Below are positions 33,947 through 46,386 of a DNA stretch of 64,000 nt, piece by piece. The DNA is taken from assembly GCA_000759755.1 (NCBI GenBank), contig BBMW01000009.1, positions 1-64,000 of the forward strand, given 5' to 3'. The position numbers were made by a program, and so were the translations under genes. Numbering within the stretch: the first letter of the stretch is position 1; each line of letters starts with the position of its first letter. The notes beneath the pieces were generated by a model that saw only the letters and a program-made list of their open reading frames with translations, ran no database searches and was not told where the DNA came from. Source of the stretch: Citrobacter werkmanii NBRC 105721. GTDB lineage: Bacteria; Pseudomonadota; Gammaproteobacteria; Enterobacterales; Enterobacteriaceae.

Positions 33947-35620
33947 TTACTCGCCTTTAGCTGCTTTGAAAGCTTCAGCCATTGCGTTGTTAGAGAAGTT
34001 TGCATCTTCCTGTTTGTTAACAGTTGCGATTGCATCTTTCTCATCAGCTTCGTCTTTAGCACGAACAGACAGGCTGATTGCACGGTTCTTACGATCAACG
34101 CCGGTGAATTTAGCTTCAACGTCGTCGCCTACGCTCAGAACCAGAGTTGCATCTTCAACGCGGTCACGGGAAGCTTCAGAAGCGCGCAGGTAACCTTCAA
34201 CGCCGTCAGCCAGTTCTACGGTTGCGCCTTTAGCGTCAACTGCAGTGACTTTACCGTTTACGATTGCGCCTTTCTTGTTCAGTGCAACCCAGTTGTTGAA
34301 CGGATCTTCTGCGAGCTGTTTAACGCCCAGAGAGATACGCTCACGCTCTGCGTCAACCTGCAGAACAACTGCTGCGATTTCGTCGCCTTTTTTGTATTCA
34401 CGTACTGCTTCTTCGCCTGCAACGTTCCAGGAGATGTCAGACAGGTGAACCAGGCCGTCGATGCCGCCGTCCAGGCCGATGAAGATACCGAAGTCAGTGA
34501 TAGACTTGATTTTACCTTCAACACGGTCGCCCTTGTTGTGGGTTTCCGCGAACTGCTGCCATGGGTTGTTTTTGCACTGCTTCAGACCCAGGGAGATACG
34601 ACGACGTTCTTCGTCGATATCCAGAACCATAACTTCCACTACATCGCCAACGTTAACAACTTTGGACGGGTGGATGTTTTTGTTGGTCCAATCCATCTCG
34701 GAAACGTGAACCAGGCCTTCAACGCCTTCTTCGATTTCAACGAAGCAGCCGTAGTCGGTCAGGTTGGTCACGCGACCAGTCAGTTTGGTACCTTCCGGAT
34801 AACGCTTAGCGATAGCTACCCATGGATCTTCGCCCAGCTGTTTCAGGCCCAGAGATACACGAGTACGCTCGCGGTCGAACTTCAGCACTTTAACAGTGAT
34901 TTCGTCGCCAACGTTTACGATTTCGCTCGGATGCTTAACGCGTTTCCATGCCATGTCGGTGATGTGCAGCAGGCCGTCAACGCCACCCAGATCAACGAAT
35001 GCACCGTAGTCAGTGAGGTTCTTAACGATACCTTTAACTTCCATGCCTTCCTGCAGGTTTTCCAGCAGCTGATCGCGTTCTGCGCTGTTTTCGGATTCGA
35101 TAACGGCACGACGGGAAACAACAACGTTGTTACGCTTCTGATCCAGCTTGATGACTTTGAACTCAAGCTCTTTGCCTTCCAGGTGCAGCGTGTCGCGGAC
35201 CGGACGAACGTCTACCAGGGAACCCGGCAGGAACGCGCGAATACCATTCAGCTCAACAGTGAAGCCACCCTTGACTTTGCCATTGATAACACCAGTAACG
35301 GTTGCAGCTTCTTCGTAAGCTTTTTCCAGCGTGATCCAAGCTTCGTGACGTTTAGCTTTCTCACGGGACAGCAGGGTTTCACCGAAGCCGTCTTCTACTG
35401 CATCCAGAGCAACGTCAACTTCGTCACCAACCTGGATTTCCAGTTCGCCCTGGGCGTTTTTGAACTGCTCTGCCGGAATGGCGGACTCAGATTTCAGACC
35501 GGCGTCAACCAGTACTACGTCTTTGTCGATAGCAACAACAACACCACGAACGATGGAACCCGGACGGGTTTCGATTTCTTTTAAGGATTCTTCAAACAGT
35601 TGAGCAAAAGATTCAGTCAT
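33947..35620 (-). CDS. rpsA: 30S ribosomal protein S1
   Basis: Largest small-subunit protein; it unfolds and docks mRNA on the 30S subunit and represses its own translation. The 557 residues equal E. coli S1, with six OB-fold S1 repeats, for example [20 protein letters not shown] and [20 protein letters not shown]. Strong codon bias produces a long spurious ORF on the opposite strand. No strong Shine-Dalgarno is present (GAAGATTAAACATG), as is known for rpsA. Confidence 0.98.
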   Translation of the reverse strand: MTESFAQLFEESLKEIETRPGSIVRGVVVAIDKDVVLVDAGLKSESAIPAEQFKNAQGELEIQVGDEVDVALDAVEDGFGETLLSREKAKRHEAWITLEKAYEEAATVTGVINGKVKGGFTVELNGIRAFLPGSLVDVRPVRDTLHLEGKELEFKVIKLDQKRNNVVVSRRAVIESENSAERDQLLENLQEGMEVKGIVKNLTDYGAFVDLGGVDGLLHITDMAWKRVKHPSEIVNVGDEITVKVLKFDRERTRVSLGLKQLGEDPWVAIAKRYPEGTKLTGRVTNLTDYGCFVEIEEGVEGLVHVSEMDWTNKNIHPSKVVNVGDVVEVMVLDIDEERRRISLGLKQCKNNPWQQFAETHNKGDRVEGKIKSITDFGIFIGLDGGIDGLVHLSDISWNVAGEEAVREYKKGDEIAAVVLQVDAERERISLGVKQLAEDPFNNWVALNKKGAIVNGKVTAVDAKGATVELADGVEGYLRASEASRDRVEDATLVLSVGDDVEAKFTGVDRKNRAISLSVRAKDEADEKDAIATVNKQEDANFSNNAMAEAFKAAKGE

Positions 35621-35733
35621 GTTTAATCTTCAGGTTTCATATTTAACGTCCACCTGGCTCCATGCCGGATGGGGTTGTTTAACATACCCGCTGTCAGTCC
35701 ATTGCAACGGGGGTACTGCAAATTCGGTCGCAC
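35621..35733 (-). promoter_or_regulatory. rpsA leader and promoter region
   Basis: This 113-nt gap between cmk and rpsA closely follows the E. coli rpsA leader, including CGGGTATGTTAAACAACC and GGAGCCAGGTGGACG read on the minus strand. In E. coli this leader folds so that free S1 can block initiation without a strong Shine-Dalgarno. The exact promoter elements were not fixed by eye. Confidence 0.5.
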
Positions 35734-36417
35734 TTAAGCGAGTGCCAGTTTTTGGCGCGCATATTGTAACGCTTTTTCAATCACTTGCTCAATGCTTAAT
35801 CGGGTTGAATCCAAAACTAAAGCATCAGCAGCGGGAACCAGCGGCGCTACAGCGCGGTTACGATCGCGGTAATCGCGTTCTTCGATCTCGGCCAAAAGGC
35901 GTTCAAAGTTAACACTAAAGCCCTTCTCCTGCAACTGTAGCATACGTCTATGCGCACGTTCGTGCGAGGAGGCGTCCAGAAAAATTTTCACCGGCGCATC
36001 CGGGAACACGACGGTTCCCATATCGCGTCCGTCGGCAATCAGGCCAGGCGCTTCGCGAAACGCGCGTTGACGACGTAAAAGCGCTTCGCGCACGCGGGGA
36101 AAAGCAGCCACCTGGGATGCGGCGTTCGCCACTTCCTGAGTGCGGATTTCGCCACTAACATCTTCACCTTCCAGAATGACTTCCAGGTTGCCGTCCGTTG
36201 AGATAAAACGCACATCCAGGTGTGAGGCAAGCGGTACCAGAGCATCTTCAGAGGTAACATCGACATGATGATGTAACGCTGCGAGCGCCAGTACGCGATA
36301 GATCGCGCCTGAATCTAACAGATGCCACTGCAATGCTTCCGCCATTGCCTTGCACAAGGTGCCTTTACCTGCACCGCTTGGGCCATCAATGGTAATAACC
36401 GGGGCAATTGCCGTCAT
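35734..36417 (-). CDS. cmk: Cytidylate kinase
   Basis: Phosphorylates CMP and dCMP with ATP in nucleotide recycling. The ATG at 36417 ([19 protein letters not shown]) gives 227 residues, the E. coli length, and has an AAGGAGAAAAAG site just upstream; an in-frame ATG at 36480 is not used. The P-loop is GPSGAGKGT (residues 12-20), and [14 protein letters not shown] is the CMP-binding segment. It lies upstream of rpsA and contributes read-through transcripts to it in E. coli. Confidence 0.96.
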   Translation of the reverse strand: MTAIAPVITIDGPSGAGKGTLCKAMAEALQWHLLDSGAIYRVLALAALHHHVDVTSEDALVPLASHLDVRFISTDGNLEVILEGEDVSGEIRTQEVANAASQVAAFPRVREALLRRQRAFREAPGLIADGRDMGTVVFPDAPVKIFLDASSHERAHRRMLQLQEKGFSVNFERLLAEIEERDYRDRNRAVAPLVPAADALVLDSTRLSIEQVIEKALQYARQKLALA

Positions 36418-36560
36418 CTTTTTCTCCTTAAACGGGCATACGTTAACGTGAACGCCGCGCATTATACGCGCCAACGGCAACGATCGTTATCTTTGTGTGA
36501 AAAATGCAGAATCATTGAAGCTGAGTGTAGAAGAAATAGACAATCAGGGATGACAGAATG

Positions 36561-36582
36561 TGCCGCACCTGATAGTGCGGCA
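36561..36582. other. Hairpin downstream of aroA
   Basis: An 8-bp perfect stem, TGCCGCAC / GTGCGGCA, lies 7 nt after the aroA stop. It lacks a T tract in the minus direction, so it is either a weak terminator or a 3' stabilising structure. Confidence 0.4.
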
Positions 36583-36588
36583 ATAAAA

Positions 36589-37872
36589 TCAGGCCGGCGC
36601 GCTAATACGCGCCAGTTGTTCGAAATAATCCGGGAAGGTTTTGGCGGTACATTTGGGGTCAAGAATGGTCACAGGGGTGTCAGACAGCGCCACCAGCGAG
36701 AAACACATCGCCATACGGTGATCGTTATAGGTTGCGATATCCGCAAACTGCAGCGTCGCTGGTGGTGTGATGCGGATGAAGTCATGCCCCTCTTCAACTT
36801 CCGCGCCCACTTTGCGTAATTCCGTCGCCATTGCAAACAGACGGTCGGTCTCTTTGACGCGCCAGTTGTAGATGTTGCGTAGGGTTGTGGTGCCTTTAGC
36901 AAACAGCGCGGTCGTGGCAATAGTCATCGCCGCGTCGGGAATATGGTTCATATCCATATCCACAGCGTTCAGTTCACCGTGAGTACAGGCAATAAAGTCA
37001 TCGCCCCAGGTAATGGTCGCGCCCATTTTTTCCAGTACATCAGCGAAGCGAATATCGCCCTGCATACTGTTGCGGCCAATGCCAGTGACTTTTACTGTAC
37101 CACCTTTAATGGCGCCTGCCGCGAGGAAGTATGAAGCAGAAGAAGCATCGCCCTCAACCAGATAGGCACCCGGTGACTGATACTGCTGCTGCCCCTGCAC
37201 AACAAAGCGCTGGTAGTTCTGATTCTCAATTTCAACACCAAACGTCTTCATCAGATTCAGGGTGATATCAATATAAGGTTTGGATACCAGCTCGCCTTTA
37301 ATGGCGATCGTTGTATCCTGCGGCGCCAGCGGTGCAGTCATCAGTAACGCAGTGAGGAACTGGCTGGATACGCTGCCGTCCACCTCAACCTGACCGCCGC
37401 TAAAACCACCGCGCAGACGAAGCGGAGGATAGTTTTCCTGCTCCAGGTACTCAATGCCGGCCCCCCCCTGGCGCAACGCATCAACCAGATGGCCAATCGG
37501 ACGCTCCTTCATGCGCGGTTCGCCCGTCAACACGATGTCATTACTGCCCAGACACAGCGCCGCGGCCAGTGGACGCATAGCGGTTCCGGCATTGCCAAGA
37601 AACAGTTCCACTGCCCCTTCGGCATGTAATGCGCCACCGTTGCCGATAATCTCGCAGCGAGTGCGATCGGCGGAAAGGGTATAGCTAATCCCTAACGCAT
37701 TCAATGCATTGAGCATATGACGGACATCGTCGCTGTCCAGCAGGTTGGTCAGAACAGTGGTGCCATTTGCTAATGCGGCCAGCAGCAAAGCGCGGTTAGA
37801 TACACTTTTGGATCCAGGCAGATTGATGGTGCCATCCACCCGCGCAATGGGTTGTAACGTCAGGGATTCCAT
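36589..37872 (-). CDS. aroA: 5-enolpyruvylshikimate-3-phosphate synthase
   Basis: Sixth step of the shikimate pathway and the target of glyphosate. The ATG at 37872 gives 427 residues, the E. coli length; a TTG four codons upstream is not preferred. Substrate-binding segments are [17 protein letters not shown] (residues about 20-36) and [18 protein letters not shown] (about 94-111). Gly96 and Ala97 of the sensitive-type motif are unchanged. It is transcribed with serC, with an attenuator-like hairpin between them. A run of eight G on the coding strand lies at 37461-37468. Confidence 0.97.
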   Translation of the reverse strand: MESLTLQPIARVDGTINLPGSKSVSNRALLLAALANGTTVLTNLLDSDDVRHMLNALNALGISYTLSADRTRCEIIGNGGALHAEGAVELFLGNAGTAMRPLAAALCLGSNDIVLTGEPRMKERPIGHLVDALRQGGAGIEYLEQENYPPLRLRGGFSGGQVEVDGSVSSQFLTALLMTAPLAPQDTTIAIKGELVSKPYIDITLNLMKTFGVEIENQNYQRFVVQGQQQYQSPGAYLVEGDASSASYFLAAGAIKGGTVKVTGIGRNSMQGDIRFADVLEKMGATITWGDDFIACTHGELNAVDMDMNHIPDAAMTIATTALFAKGTTTLRNIYNWRVKETDRLFAMATELRKVGAEVEEGHDFIRITPPATLQFADIATYNDHRMAMCFSLVALSDTPVTILDPKCTAKTFPDYFEQLARISAPA

Positions 37873-37895
37873 GAAACTCAACTCTCAAAACAGAT

Positions 37896-37923
37896 ATAAA
37901 AACCCCACAGGCGGGCTGTGGGG
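37896..37923 (-). terminator. Intercistronic terminator/attenuator between serC and aroA
   Basis: On the minus strand the perfect 8-bp stem CCCCACAG / CTGTGGGG with a 5-nt loop is followed by TTTTTAT. It sits in the 68-nt gap between serC and aroA. It probably lowers aroA expression relative to serC, as reported for this operon in other enterics. Confidence 0.8.
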
Positions 37924-37940
37924 ATGAAAAGTACAGCAGA

Positions 37941-39029
37941 TTAACCGCGGCGGCGTTCGAAATCGACCATGAAATCGGTCAGTGCTTTTACGCCTTCAAG
38001 CGGCATCGCATTATAGATAGACGCACGCATACCGCCGACCACACGATGGCCTTTCAGCGCATGCAGCCCCGCAGCGAAAGACTCCTCCAGGAAGAGTTTA
38101 TCCAGGGCGCTGTCAGCCAGTTGGAACGGGACGTTCATACGTGAACGGTTCGACTTCGCGACATCGTTACGATAGAAGTCGCTGTTGTCGATCACGCCAT
38201 ACAACAGCTCTGCTTTTTGCTGGTTAATTTTATTCATCGCATTAACACCGCCCTGCTCTTTCAGCCACTTAAAGACCAGACCAGACAGATACCAGGCAAA
38301 GGTTGGCGGCGTGTTGAACATGGAGTCGTTGTCATTCAGCACGGTGTAGTCGAGGATTGACGGGCATGAAACATGCGCTTTACCCAGCAGATCTTCTCGT
38401 ACAATGACAATCGTCAGTCCCGCAGGACCAATGTTTTTCTGCGCCCCGGCATAGATTACGCCATAGCGGTTAACATCAAGCGGCGCGGAGAGGATGGTAG
38501 AAGAGAGATCCGCCGTGACGACCACATTGCTGGCAAAGTTCGGCGTTTCATCAATCGCAATGCCATCGATGGTTTCATTCGGGCAATAGTGCAGATAGGC
38601 GGCGTTGTCAGAAAGCTGCCATTCGCTCATTGGCTTAACAGCGCGCAGACCGTCAACGGTGACTTTGGCATCGATAACGTTTGGCGTGCAGTACTTTTTC
38701 GCTTCTTTAATTGCACTGGCGGCCCAGTAACCGGCATCGACGTAATCCGCCGTCGTTTTATCACCGAGAATATTTAACGGGATACCGGCGAATTGTCCAC
38801 GGCCACCGCCATGACAGAACAACACTTTATAGTTGGAGGGGATGCTGAGAAGATCGCGAAAATCCTGCTCTGCTTCCTCTGCCACCTGGATAAACTCTTT
38901 GCCCCGGTGGCTAATTTCCATGACCGACGTGCCAAGACCGTTCCAGTCGCGAAGATCCTGTTGAGCCAGTTTAAGTACTTCCGCCGGTAGCATTGCCGGA
39001 CCTGAACTAAAATTGAAGACCTGAGCCAT
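37941..39029 (-). CDS. serC: Phosphoserine aminotransferase
   Basis: PLP enzyme that converts 3-phosphohydroxypyruvate to phosphoserine, and also acts in pyridoxal phosphate synthesis. The 362 residues equal E. coli SerC. The PLP lysine is Lys198 in [12 protein letters not shown], and [14 protein letters not shown] (near residue 71) binds the cofactor phosphate. It heads the serC-aroA operon. A 213-nt gap upstream (39030-39242) should hold its promoter. Confidence 0.97.
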   Translation of the reverse strand: MAQVFNFSSGPAMLPAEVLKLAQQDLRDWNGLGTSVMEISHRGKEFIQVAEEAEQDFRDLLSIPSNYKVLFCHGGGRGQFAGIPLNILGDKTTADYVDAGYWAASAIKEAKKYCTPNVIDAKVTVDGLRAVKPMSEWQLSDNAAYLHYCPNETIDGIAIDETPNFASNVVVTADLSSTILSAPLDVNRYGVIYAGAQKNIGPAGLTIVIVREDLLGKAHVSCPSILDYTVLNDNDSMFNTPPTFAWYLSGLVFKWLKEQGGVNAMNKINQQKAELLYGVIDNSDFYRNDVAKSNRSRMNVPFQLADSALDKLFLEESFAAGLHALKGHRVVGGMRASIYNAMPLEGVKALTDFMVDFERRRG

Positions 39030-39242
39030 TTCCCCTCACCACGTTGTGTTGTTATCCAATCAACATCCTGTCATTGACGATAATCCTGCGACAGACATTG
39101 GGTATAAGTTATTCCTGTGGATATCGGTTTTATCATTCAGTGACACGCGCCGCAATGGGTAAAACTGGCTGGGGTAAAAATGAGTCATCGATCACACAAC
39201 AGAATCTATCGGATTGACGGACAAAAACCGATATTTTCGCTG

Positions 39243-39935
39243 TCAGGTGACCCGTTTTGCCCGACTGGCCTTCGACCATTCTGGATTTGCGCAGCGCGGA
39301 CATAATTGATGATCCCCCGCGCTCATTTGCACCACTTCACTACACCGTACACATGCATAGTCGCCTGTTTCAGGCACCACCTTAAATCGCTGTGTACAAT
39401 GTTTAGGCAGGATACTGAGTCCCGGTTTTACGTCTTCATCGGCAAAGAAGTAAACGCTGATCTGCCCATTCGTCTCCAGAATAGCGAGTTTCACCTGCCC
39501 CAGTTGCTCTACGCCGTTCAAACGCAGCTCCATAAAGAATTCGAATTCCGTCATATTGGCGCGATTAAGCTTTGACCATGACAATTCACCGTCTTCAATG
39601 ATGACCACTGGCTTGCCTTCCAGTAGATCTTCCAGCTTTTCGCTGTGTGACATCAGCCACATGACAATACGATAAAGCAGCGCCAGGGTAATAAAAACCA
39701 CCAGCACCGGAATCATCGGCACATCGTCATAAAATGCAACATCGCCCGCCGCAGAGCCCAGCGTAAGAATAATCAGCACTTCAAAAAGCGACATCTGCCG
39801 TACGCCACGCCGCCCTGTAAGCTTTAAAAACAGAAAAACCAATATAAAGGTATAGAGACTGCGCAGCGCAACCTCACCAAGAAACTCCATTGGCACCTTA
39901 TCCAGTGCCATACGCTGTAAATCGAATGCTTTCAT
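39243..39935 (-). CDS. ycaP: DUF421 inner-membrane protein YcaP
   Basis: Function not established. The 230 residues match E. coli YcaP. About three transmembrane helices lie in the first 90 residues (YTFILVFLFLKLTG, VLIILTLGSAAGDVAF and VLVVFITLALLYRIVMWLM). A cytoplasmic YetF-like domain follows. The tail has CVRCSEVV and CPRCANPEW pairs that look like a small zinc ribbon (residues about 196-220). It is divergent from ycaO across 135 nt. Confidence 0.9.
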   Translation of the reverse strand: MKAFDLQRMALDKVPMEFLGEVALRSLYTFILVFLFLKLTGRRGVRQMSLFEVLIILTLGSAAGDVAFYDDVPMIPVLVVFITLALLYRIVMWLMSHSEKLEDLLEGKPVVIIEDGELSWSKLNRANMTEFEFFMELRLNGVEQLGQVKLAILETNGQISVYFFADEDVKPGLSILPKHCTQRFKVVPETGDYACVRCSEVVQMSAGDHQLCPRCANPEWSKASRAKRVT

Positions 39936-40070
39936 TTTGTGCTCTTAACATTGTTGACTGTGTGAAAGCATAGCCAATAGTTTTATTTACGCCTGGGCTC
40001 CGGCGGCGATAGCGCCGTTCATTGAAAACCCGTATCATTGCGCGCTTTCCGTACGACAAAAGTGATTTTC

Positions 40071-41831
40071 ATGACGCAAACATTTATTCCCGGCAAAGAT
40101 GCCGCTCTGGAAGACTCCATCGCTCGCTTCCAGCAAAAATTACTCGACCTTGGTTTTCAGATTGAAGAAGCCTCCTGGTTGAACCCTGTGCCTAACGTTT
40201 GGTCTGTGCATATTCGCGACAAAGAATGCGCGCTGTGCTTTACCAACGGTAAAGGCGCGACGAAAAAAGCGGCGCTGGCCTCCGCGCTGGGTGAATATTT
40301 TGAGCGTCTGTCTACGAACTACTTCTTTGCAGATTTCTGGCTCGGCGAAACCATCGCCAACGGCCCGTTCGTGCATTATCCGAACGAAAAATGGTTCCCG
40401 CTGACGGAAGACGACGACGTGCCGGAAGGTCTGCTGGATGCGCGTCTGCGCGCGTTTTACGATCCAGAGAACGAATTGACCGGAAGCATGCTTATCGATC
40501 TGCAATCCGGTAATGAAGATCGTGGCGTCTGCGGCCTGCCGTTTACCCGTCAATCTGATAACCAGACCGTCTATATTCCGATGAATATTATCGGCAACCT
40601 GTACGTTTCTAACGGCATGTCTGCGGGTAACACGCCTAATGAAGCGCGCGTTCAGGGCCTGTCTGAAGTCTTTGAACGTTATGTGAAGAACCGCATTATC
40701 GCGGAAAGCATTAGTCTGCCGGAAATCCCGGCCGAGGTGATGGCGCGCTACCCGGCGGTAGTGGAGTCTATCGCCAAACTGGAAGCGGAAGGTTTCCCGA
40801 TTTTCGCCTACGATGGCTCGCTGGGCGGCAAGTACCCGGTGATTTGCGTTGTCCTGTTCAACCCGGCCAACGGTACCTGCTTTGCGTCCTTCGGCGCGCA
40901 CCCGGATTTCGGTGTTGCGCTGGAGCGTACCGTTACCGAACTGCTGCAGGGTCGTGGCCTGAAAGATCTTGATGTCTTCACCCCGCCGACCTTCGACGAT
41001 GAAGAAGTGGCTGAACACACTAACCTTGAAACCCACTTCATTGATTCCAGCGGTCTGATCTCCTGGGATCTGTTCAAGCAGGATGCTGATTATCCGTTCG
41101 TTGACTGGAATTTCTCCGGCACTACGGAAGAAGAGTTCGCCACCCTGATGGCCATCTTCAACGCAGAAGATAAAGAAGTGTATATCGCCGACTACGAACA
41201 TCTGGGGGTATACGCCTGCCGCATTATCGTTCCGGGCATGTCTGACATCTATCCGGCTGAAGATCTGTGGTTAGCCAACAACGCAATGGGTGCCCATCTG
41301 CGCGAAACAATCCTCTCTCTGCCTGGCAGTGAGTGGGATAAAGAAGACTATCTCAATCTGCTCGAGCAACTGGATGAAGAAGGTTTTGACGACTTCACCC
41401 GCGTACGCGAACTGCTTGGTCTGGCGACCGGTGCGGATAACGGTTGGTACACCCTGCGCATTGGCGAGCTTAAAGTGATGCTGGCGCTGGCCGGTGGTGA
41501 CCTGGAGCAAGCGCTGGTATGGACAGAATGGACGATGGAATTCAACGCCTCCGTGTTTAGCGCTGAACGTGCAAACTACTACCGTTGCCTGCAAACGCTG
41601 CTGCTATTGTCGCAGGAAGAGGAGCGTCAGCCGCTGCAATATCTGAACGCGTTTGTCCGCATGTACGGCGCCGATGCGGTTGAAGCGGCAAGTGCGGCAT
41701 TGAGTGGTGAAGCCGCATTTTATGGTCTTCAGCCAGTAGACAGCGATCTGCACGCGTTCCCGGCGCATCAGTCTCTGCTGAAAGCCTATGAAAAACTGCA
41801 GCGCGCGAAAGCAGCGCACTGGTCAAAATAG
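40071..41831 (+). CDS. ycaO: YcaO cyclodehydratase-family protein (S12 methylthiolation accessory)
   Basis: Founding member of the YcaO ATP-dependent amide-activating family. In E. coli it assists RimO in beta-methylthiolation of ribosomal protein S12. The ATG at 40071 gives 586 residues, the E. coli length. ATP-binding segments include GKGATKKAALASALGEYFER (residues 61-80) and VQGLSEVFERYVKNRI. A C-terminal helical domain follows. No peptide-precursor gene is nearby, so this is the housekeeping type rather than a bacteriocin-modifying YcaO. Confidence 0.93.
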   Translation: MTQTFIPGKDAALEDSIARFQQKLLDLGFQIEEASWLNPVPNVWSVHIRDKECALCFTNGKGATKKAALASALGEYFERLSTNYFFADFWLGETIANGPFVHYPNEKWFPLTEDDDVPEGLLDARLRAFYDPENELTGSMLIDLQSGNEDRGVCGLPFTRQSDNQTVYIPMNIIGNLYVSNGMSAGNTPNEARVQGLSEVFERYVKNRIIAESISLPEIPAEVMARYPAVVESIAKLEAEGFPIFAYDGSLGGKYPVICVVLFNPANGTCFASFGAHPDFGVALERTVTELLQGRGLKDLDVFTPPTFDDEEVAEHTNLETHFIDSSGLISWDLFKQDADYPFVDWNFSGTTEEEFATLMAIFNAEDKEVYIADYEHLGVYACRIIVPGMSDIYPAEDLWLANNAMGAHLRETILSLPGSEWDKEDYLNLLEQLDEEGFDDFTRVRELLGLATGADNGWYTLRIGELKVMLALAGGDLEQALVWTEWTMEFNASVFSAERANYYRCLQTLLLLSQEEERQPLQYLNAFVRMYGADAVEAASAALSGEAAFYGLQPVDSDLHAFPAHQSLLKAYEKLQRAKAAHWSK

Positions 41832-41884
41832 TGCCAAACAGCCTGCGTTAAGTAGGCTAAATGTATTGTCTGGGCTATATTACG

Positions 41885-41909
41885 GGGCGCTTTAAGCGCC
41901 CTGTTTTTT
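41885..41909 (+). terminator. Intrinsic terminator of ycaO
   Basis: The stem GGGCGC / GCGCCC with a short TTTAA loop is followed by TG and a run of T. It lies 54 nt after the stop codon. Confidence 0.85.
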
Positions 41910-42235
41910 ATTTTGGTCAAATCAAAAAATAAATGTAAAAGCAAGGTTAAATATTAGTAGTTGATATTAAAAAAATTAGCTTATTAATGTGGCTTTTTAT
42001 CTCAATTACTCCATATTAATTAACCATCCAACAGGAGGCTGAAAGAAAAAATTCAACTCACTTTATAATTTTTAAAATTTATTTTTATTTTGATAATCAA
42101 CAAGTTACTCCGTAATCGCATAAAAACCATGCGTCTTGCGGGCCTATAAGCCAGGCGAGATATGATCTATATCAAATTCTCATCTATAATGCTTTGTTAG
42201 TATCTCGTCGCCGACTTAATAAAGAGAGAGTTAGT
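41910..42235 (+). promoter_or_regulatory. focA-pflB promoter region with FNR box
   Basis: This 326-nt AT-rich gap has no gene. ATGATCTATATCAA at 42162-42175 matches the FNR consensus TTGAT-N4-ATCAA at all but the first base. A TAGTAT hexamer at 42198-42203 places a start near 42210, putting the FNR box at about -41.5 (class II activation). A TATAAT at 42185-42190 could serve a second start. In E. coli this locus has several promoters activated by FNR and ArcA in anaerobiosis. Confidence 0.75.
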
Positions 42236-43093
42236 GTGAAAGCTGACAACCCTTTTGATCTTTTACTTCCTGCTGCAATGGCCAAAGTTGCCGAAGAAGC
42301 AGGCGTCTATAAAGCAACGAAACATCCGCTTAAGACGTTCTATCTGGCAATTACTGCCGGTGTATTCATTTCAATTGCCTTTGTTTTCTATATCACCGCC
42401 ACTACCGGTACCGGTACTATGCCCTTCGGCATGGCAAAATTAATAGGTGGTATCTGCTTTTCCCTGGGGTTGATTCTTTGTGTTATCTGCGGTGCAGACC
42501 TCTTCACCTCAACCGTACTGATTGTTGTTGCTAAAGCCAGTGGTCGTATTACCTGGGGACAGTTGGCTAAAAACTGGCTTAACGTTTATGTCGGCAACCT
42601 GATTGGCGCCCTGATCTTCGTGTTACTTATGTGGCTTTCCGGCGAGTATATGACCGCCAACGGCGCGTGGGGACTCAACGTCCTGCAAACAGCCGACCAC
42701 AAAGTACACCATACTTTTGTTGAAGCGGTGAGCCTCGGTATCCTGGCTAACCTGATGGTGTGTCTGGCCGTATGGATGAGCTACTCAGGTCGCAGCCTGA
42801 TGGACAAAGCGTTTATCATGGTATTACCGGTCGCAATGTTTGTTGCCAGCGGTTTTGAGCACAGTATCGCAAACATGTTTATGATCCCTATGGGTATTGT
42901 AATACGCGATTTCGCCACCCCGGAATTCTGGACCGCTGTCGGTTCTTCTCCGGAGAATTTTTCTCACCTGACCGTGATGAATTTCATCACCGATAACCTG
43001 ATTCCGGTTACGATCGGTAATATTATCGGCGGCGGTTTGTTGGTCGGGTTGACATACTGGGTCATTTACCTGCGTGGTAACGATCATCATTAA
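42236..43093 (+). CDS. focA: Formate channel FocA
   Basis: Pentameric inner-membrane formate/nitrite-family channel that exports and imports formate during mixed-acid fermentation. The GTG at 42236 gives 285 residues (MKADNPFDLLLPAAMAKVAE), matching the known GTG start of E. coli focA and an AAAGAGAGAG site. The family has six transmembrane helices. The gating histidine is in EHSIANMF or the nearby GFEH segment. It is co-transcribed with pflB, 59 nt downstream. Confidence 0.96.
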   Translation: MKADNPFDLLLPAAMAKVAEEAGVYKATKHPLKTFYLAITAGVFISIAFVFYITATTGTGTMPFGMAKLIGGICFSLGLILCVICGADLFTSTVLIVVAKASGRITWGQLAKNWLNVYVGNLIGALIFVLLMWLSGEYMTANGAWGLNVLQTADHKVHHTFVEAVSLGILANLMVCLAVWMSYSGRSLMDKAFIMVLPVAMFVASGFEHSIANMFMIPMGIVIRDFATPEFWTAVGSSPENFSHLTVMNFITDNLIPVTIGNIIGGGLLVGLTYWVIYLRGNDHH

Positions 43094-43152
43094 TCTGTTG
43101 ATGCCCATTACACGCAGTAAATAAAAAATCCACTTAAGAAGGTAGGTGTTAC

Positions 43153-45435
<2,283 letters not shown>

Positions 45436-45474
45436 TTGGTTTTGACTGAAATCGTACTTTAAAAAGCGTACAAT

Positions 45475-45502
45475 AAAGGCTCCACGTAAGTGGGGCCTTT
45501 TT
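45475..45502 (+). terminator. Intrinsic terminator of pflB
   Basis: The stem AAAGGCTCCAC / GTGGGGCCTTT with a GTAA loop (one T-G wobble) is followed by T. It separates pflB from pflA, which must therefore have its own promoter or depend on read-through. Confidence 0.85.
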
Positions 45503-45512
45503 AATAGCCTGC

Positions 45513-45548
45513 TTTGGCTGCTATCTATACTTATGGATAGCAGCCAAA
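45513..45548. repeat. 13-bp perfect inverted repeat upstream of pflA
   Basis: TTTGGCTGCTATC (45513-45525) and GATAGCAGCCAAA (45536-45548) are perfect inverted copies around a 10-nt loop containing TATACT, a good -10 hexamer. A second repeat, CACAGTT / AACTGTG, lies at 45559-45575. Both lie between the pflB terminator and pflA, so either could be operator or leader RNA structure. Confidence 0.6.
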
Positions 45549-45620
45549 ACAGACTCGACACAGTTAATAACTGTGCACTAACACAGGCCCCGGATGGGCC
45601 ACATCTGGAGAAACACCGCA

Positions 45621-46361
45621 ATGTCAGTTATTGGTCGCATTCACTCCTTTGAATCCTGTGGCACTGTAGACGGCCCGGGCATCCGTTTTATTACCTTCTT
45701 CCAGGGCTGCCTGATGCGCTGCCTGTATTGCCATAACCGTGACACATGGGATACGCACGGCGGTAAAGAAGTCACTGTCGACGAATTAATGAAAGAGGTG
45801 GTGACTTATCGCCACTTTATGAACGCCTCCGGTGGTGGCGTGACGGCGTCCGGCGGCGAAGCCATCCTGCAGGCTGAGTTCGTACGTGACTGGTTCCGCG
45901 CCTGTAAAAAAGAAGGCATTCACACCTGCCTGGACACCAACGGCTTTGTTCGCCGCTACGATCCGGTAATTGATGAACTGCTGGAAGTCACCGACCTGGT
46001 GATGCTCGATCTCAAACAGATGAACGACGAAATCCACCAGAATCTGGTCGGCGTGTCTAACCATCGCACGCTGGAATTTGCTCGTTACCTGTCGAACAAA
46101 GACATCAAGGTGTGGATCCGTTACGTGGTAGTGCCAGGCTGGTCTGACGATGACGACTCCGCACACCGTCTGGGCGAGTTTACCCGCGATATGGGCAACG
46201 TTGAAAAAATCGAGCTGCTGCCTTATCACGAGCTGGGCAAACACAAATGGGTAGCGATGGGCGAAGAGTACAAACTCGATGGCGTGAAGCCGCCGAAGAA
46301 AGAGACCATGGAGCGCGTAAAAGGCATTCTCGAGCAGTATGGTCATAAAGTGATGTATTAA
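45621..46361 (+). CDS. pflA: Pyruvate formate-lyase activating enzyme PflA
   Basis: Radical-SAM enzyme that installs the glycyl radical on PflB. The ATG at 45621 gives 246 residues, the E. coli length; the upstream in-frame ATG at 45594 is leader. The [4Fe-4S] cluster motif is Cys30-x3-Cys34-x2-Cys37 in [10 protein letters not shown]. The GGE motif is in [19 protein letters not shown] site lies upstream. Confidence 0.97.
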   Translation: MSVIGRIHSFESCGTVDGPGIRFITFFQGCLMRCLYCHNRDTWDTHGGKEVTVDELMKEVVTYRHFMNASGGGVTASGGEAILQAEFVRDWFRACKKEGIHTCLDTNGFVRRYDPVIDELLEVTDLVMLDLKQMNDEIHQNLVGVSNHRTLEFARYLSNKDIKVWIRYVVVPGWSDDDDSAHRLGEFTRDMGNVEKIELLPYHELGKHKWVAMGEEYKLDGVKPPKKETMERVKGILEQYGHKVMY

Positions 46362-46386
46362 TGTTTATGCATTAAGGAAGTAAATC

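Noticed and set aside
34445-35584. Open frame of 379 codons on the plus strand, opposite rpsA
   Set aside because: Same cause as at pflB: rpsA is highly expressed and codon-biased. The product resembles no known protein and contains low-complexity stretches.
40140-41201. Open frame of 353 codons on the minus strand, opposite ycaO
   Set aside because: Fully inside a confident conserved gene and without its own start signals.
40071-41831. YcaO as part of a peptide-modifying (bacteriocin) cluster
   Set aside because: No short precursor peptide, dehydrogenase or transporter gene is adjacent; the neighbours are ycaP and focA as in K-12, so it is the housekeeping YcaO.
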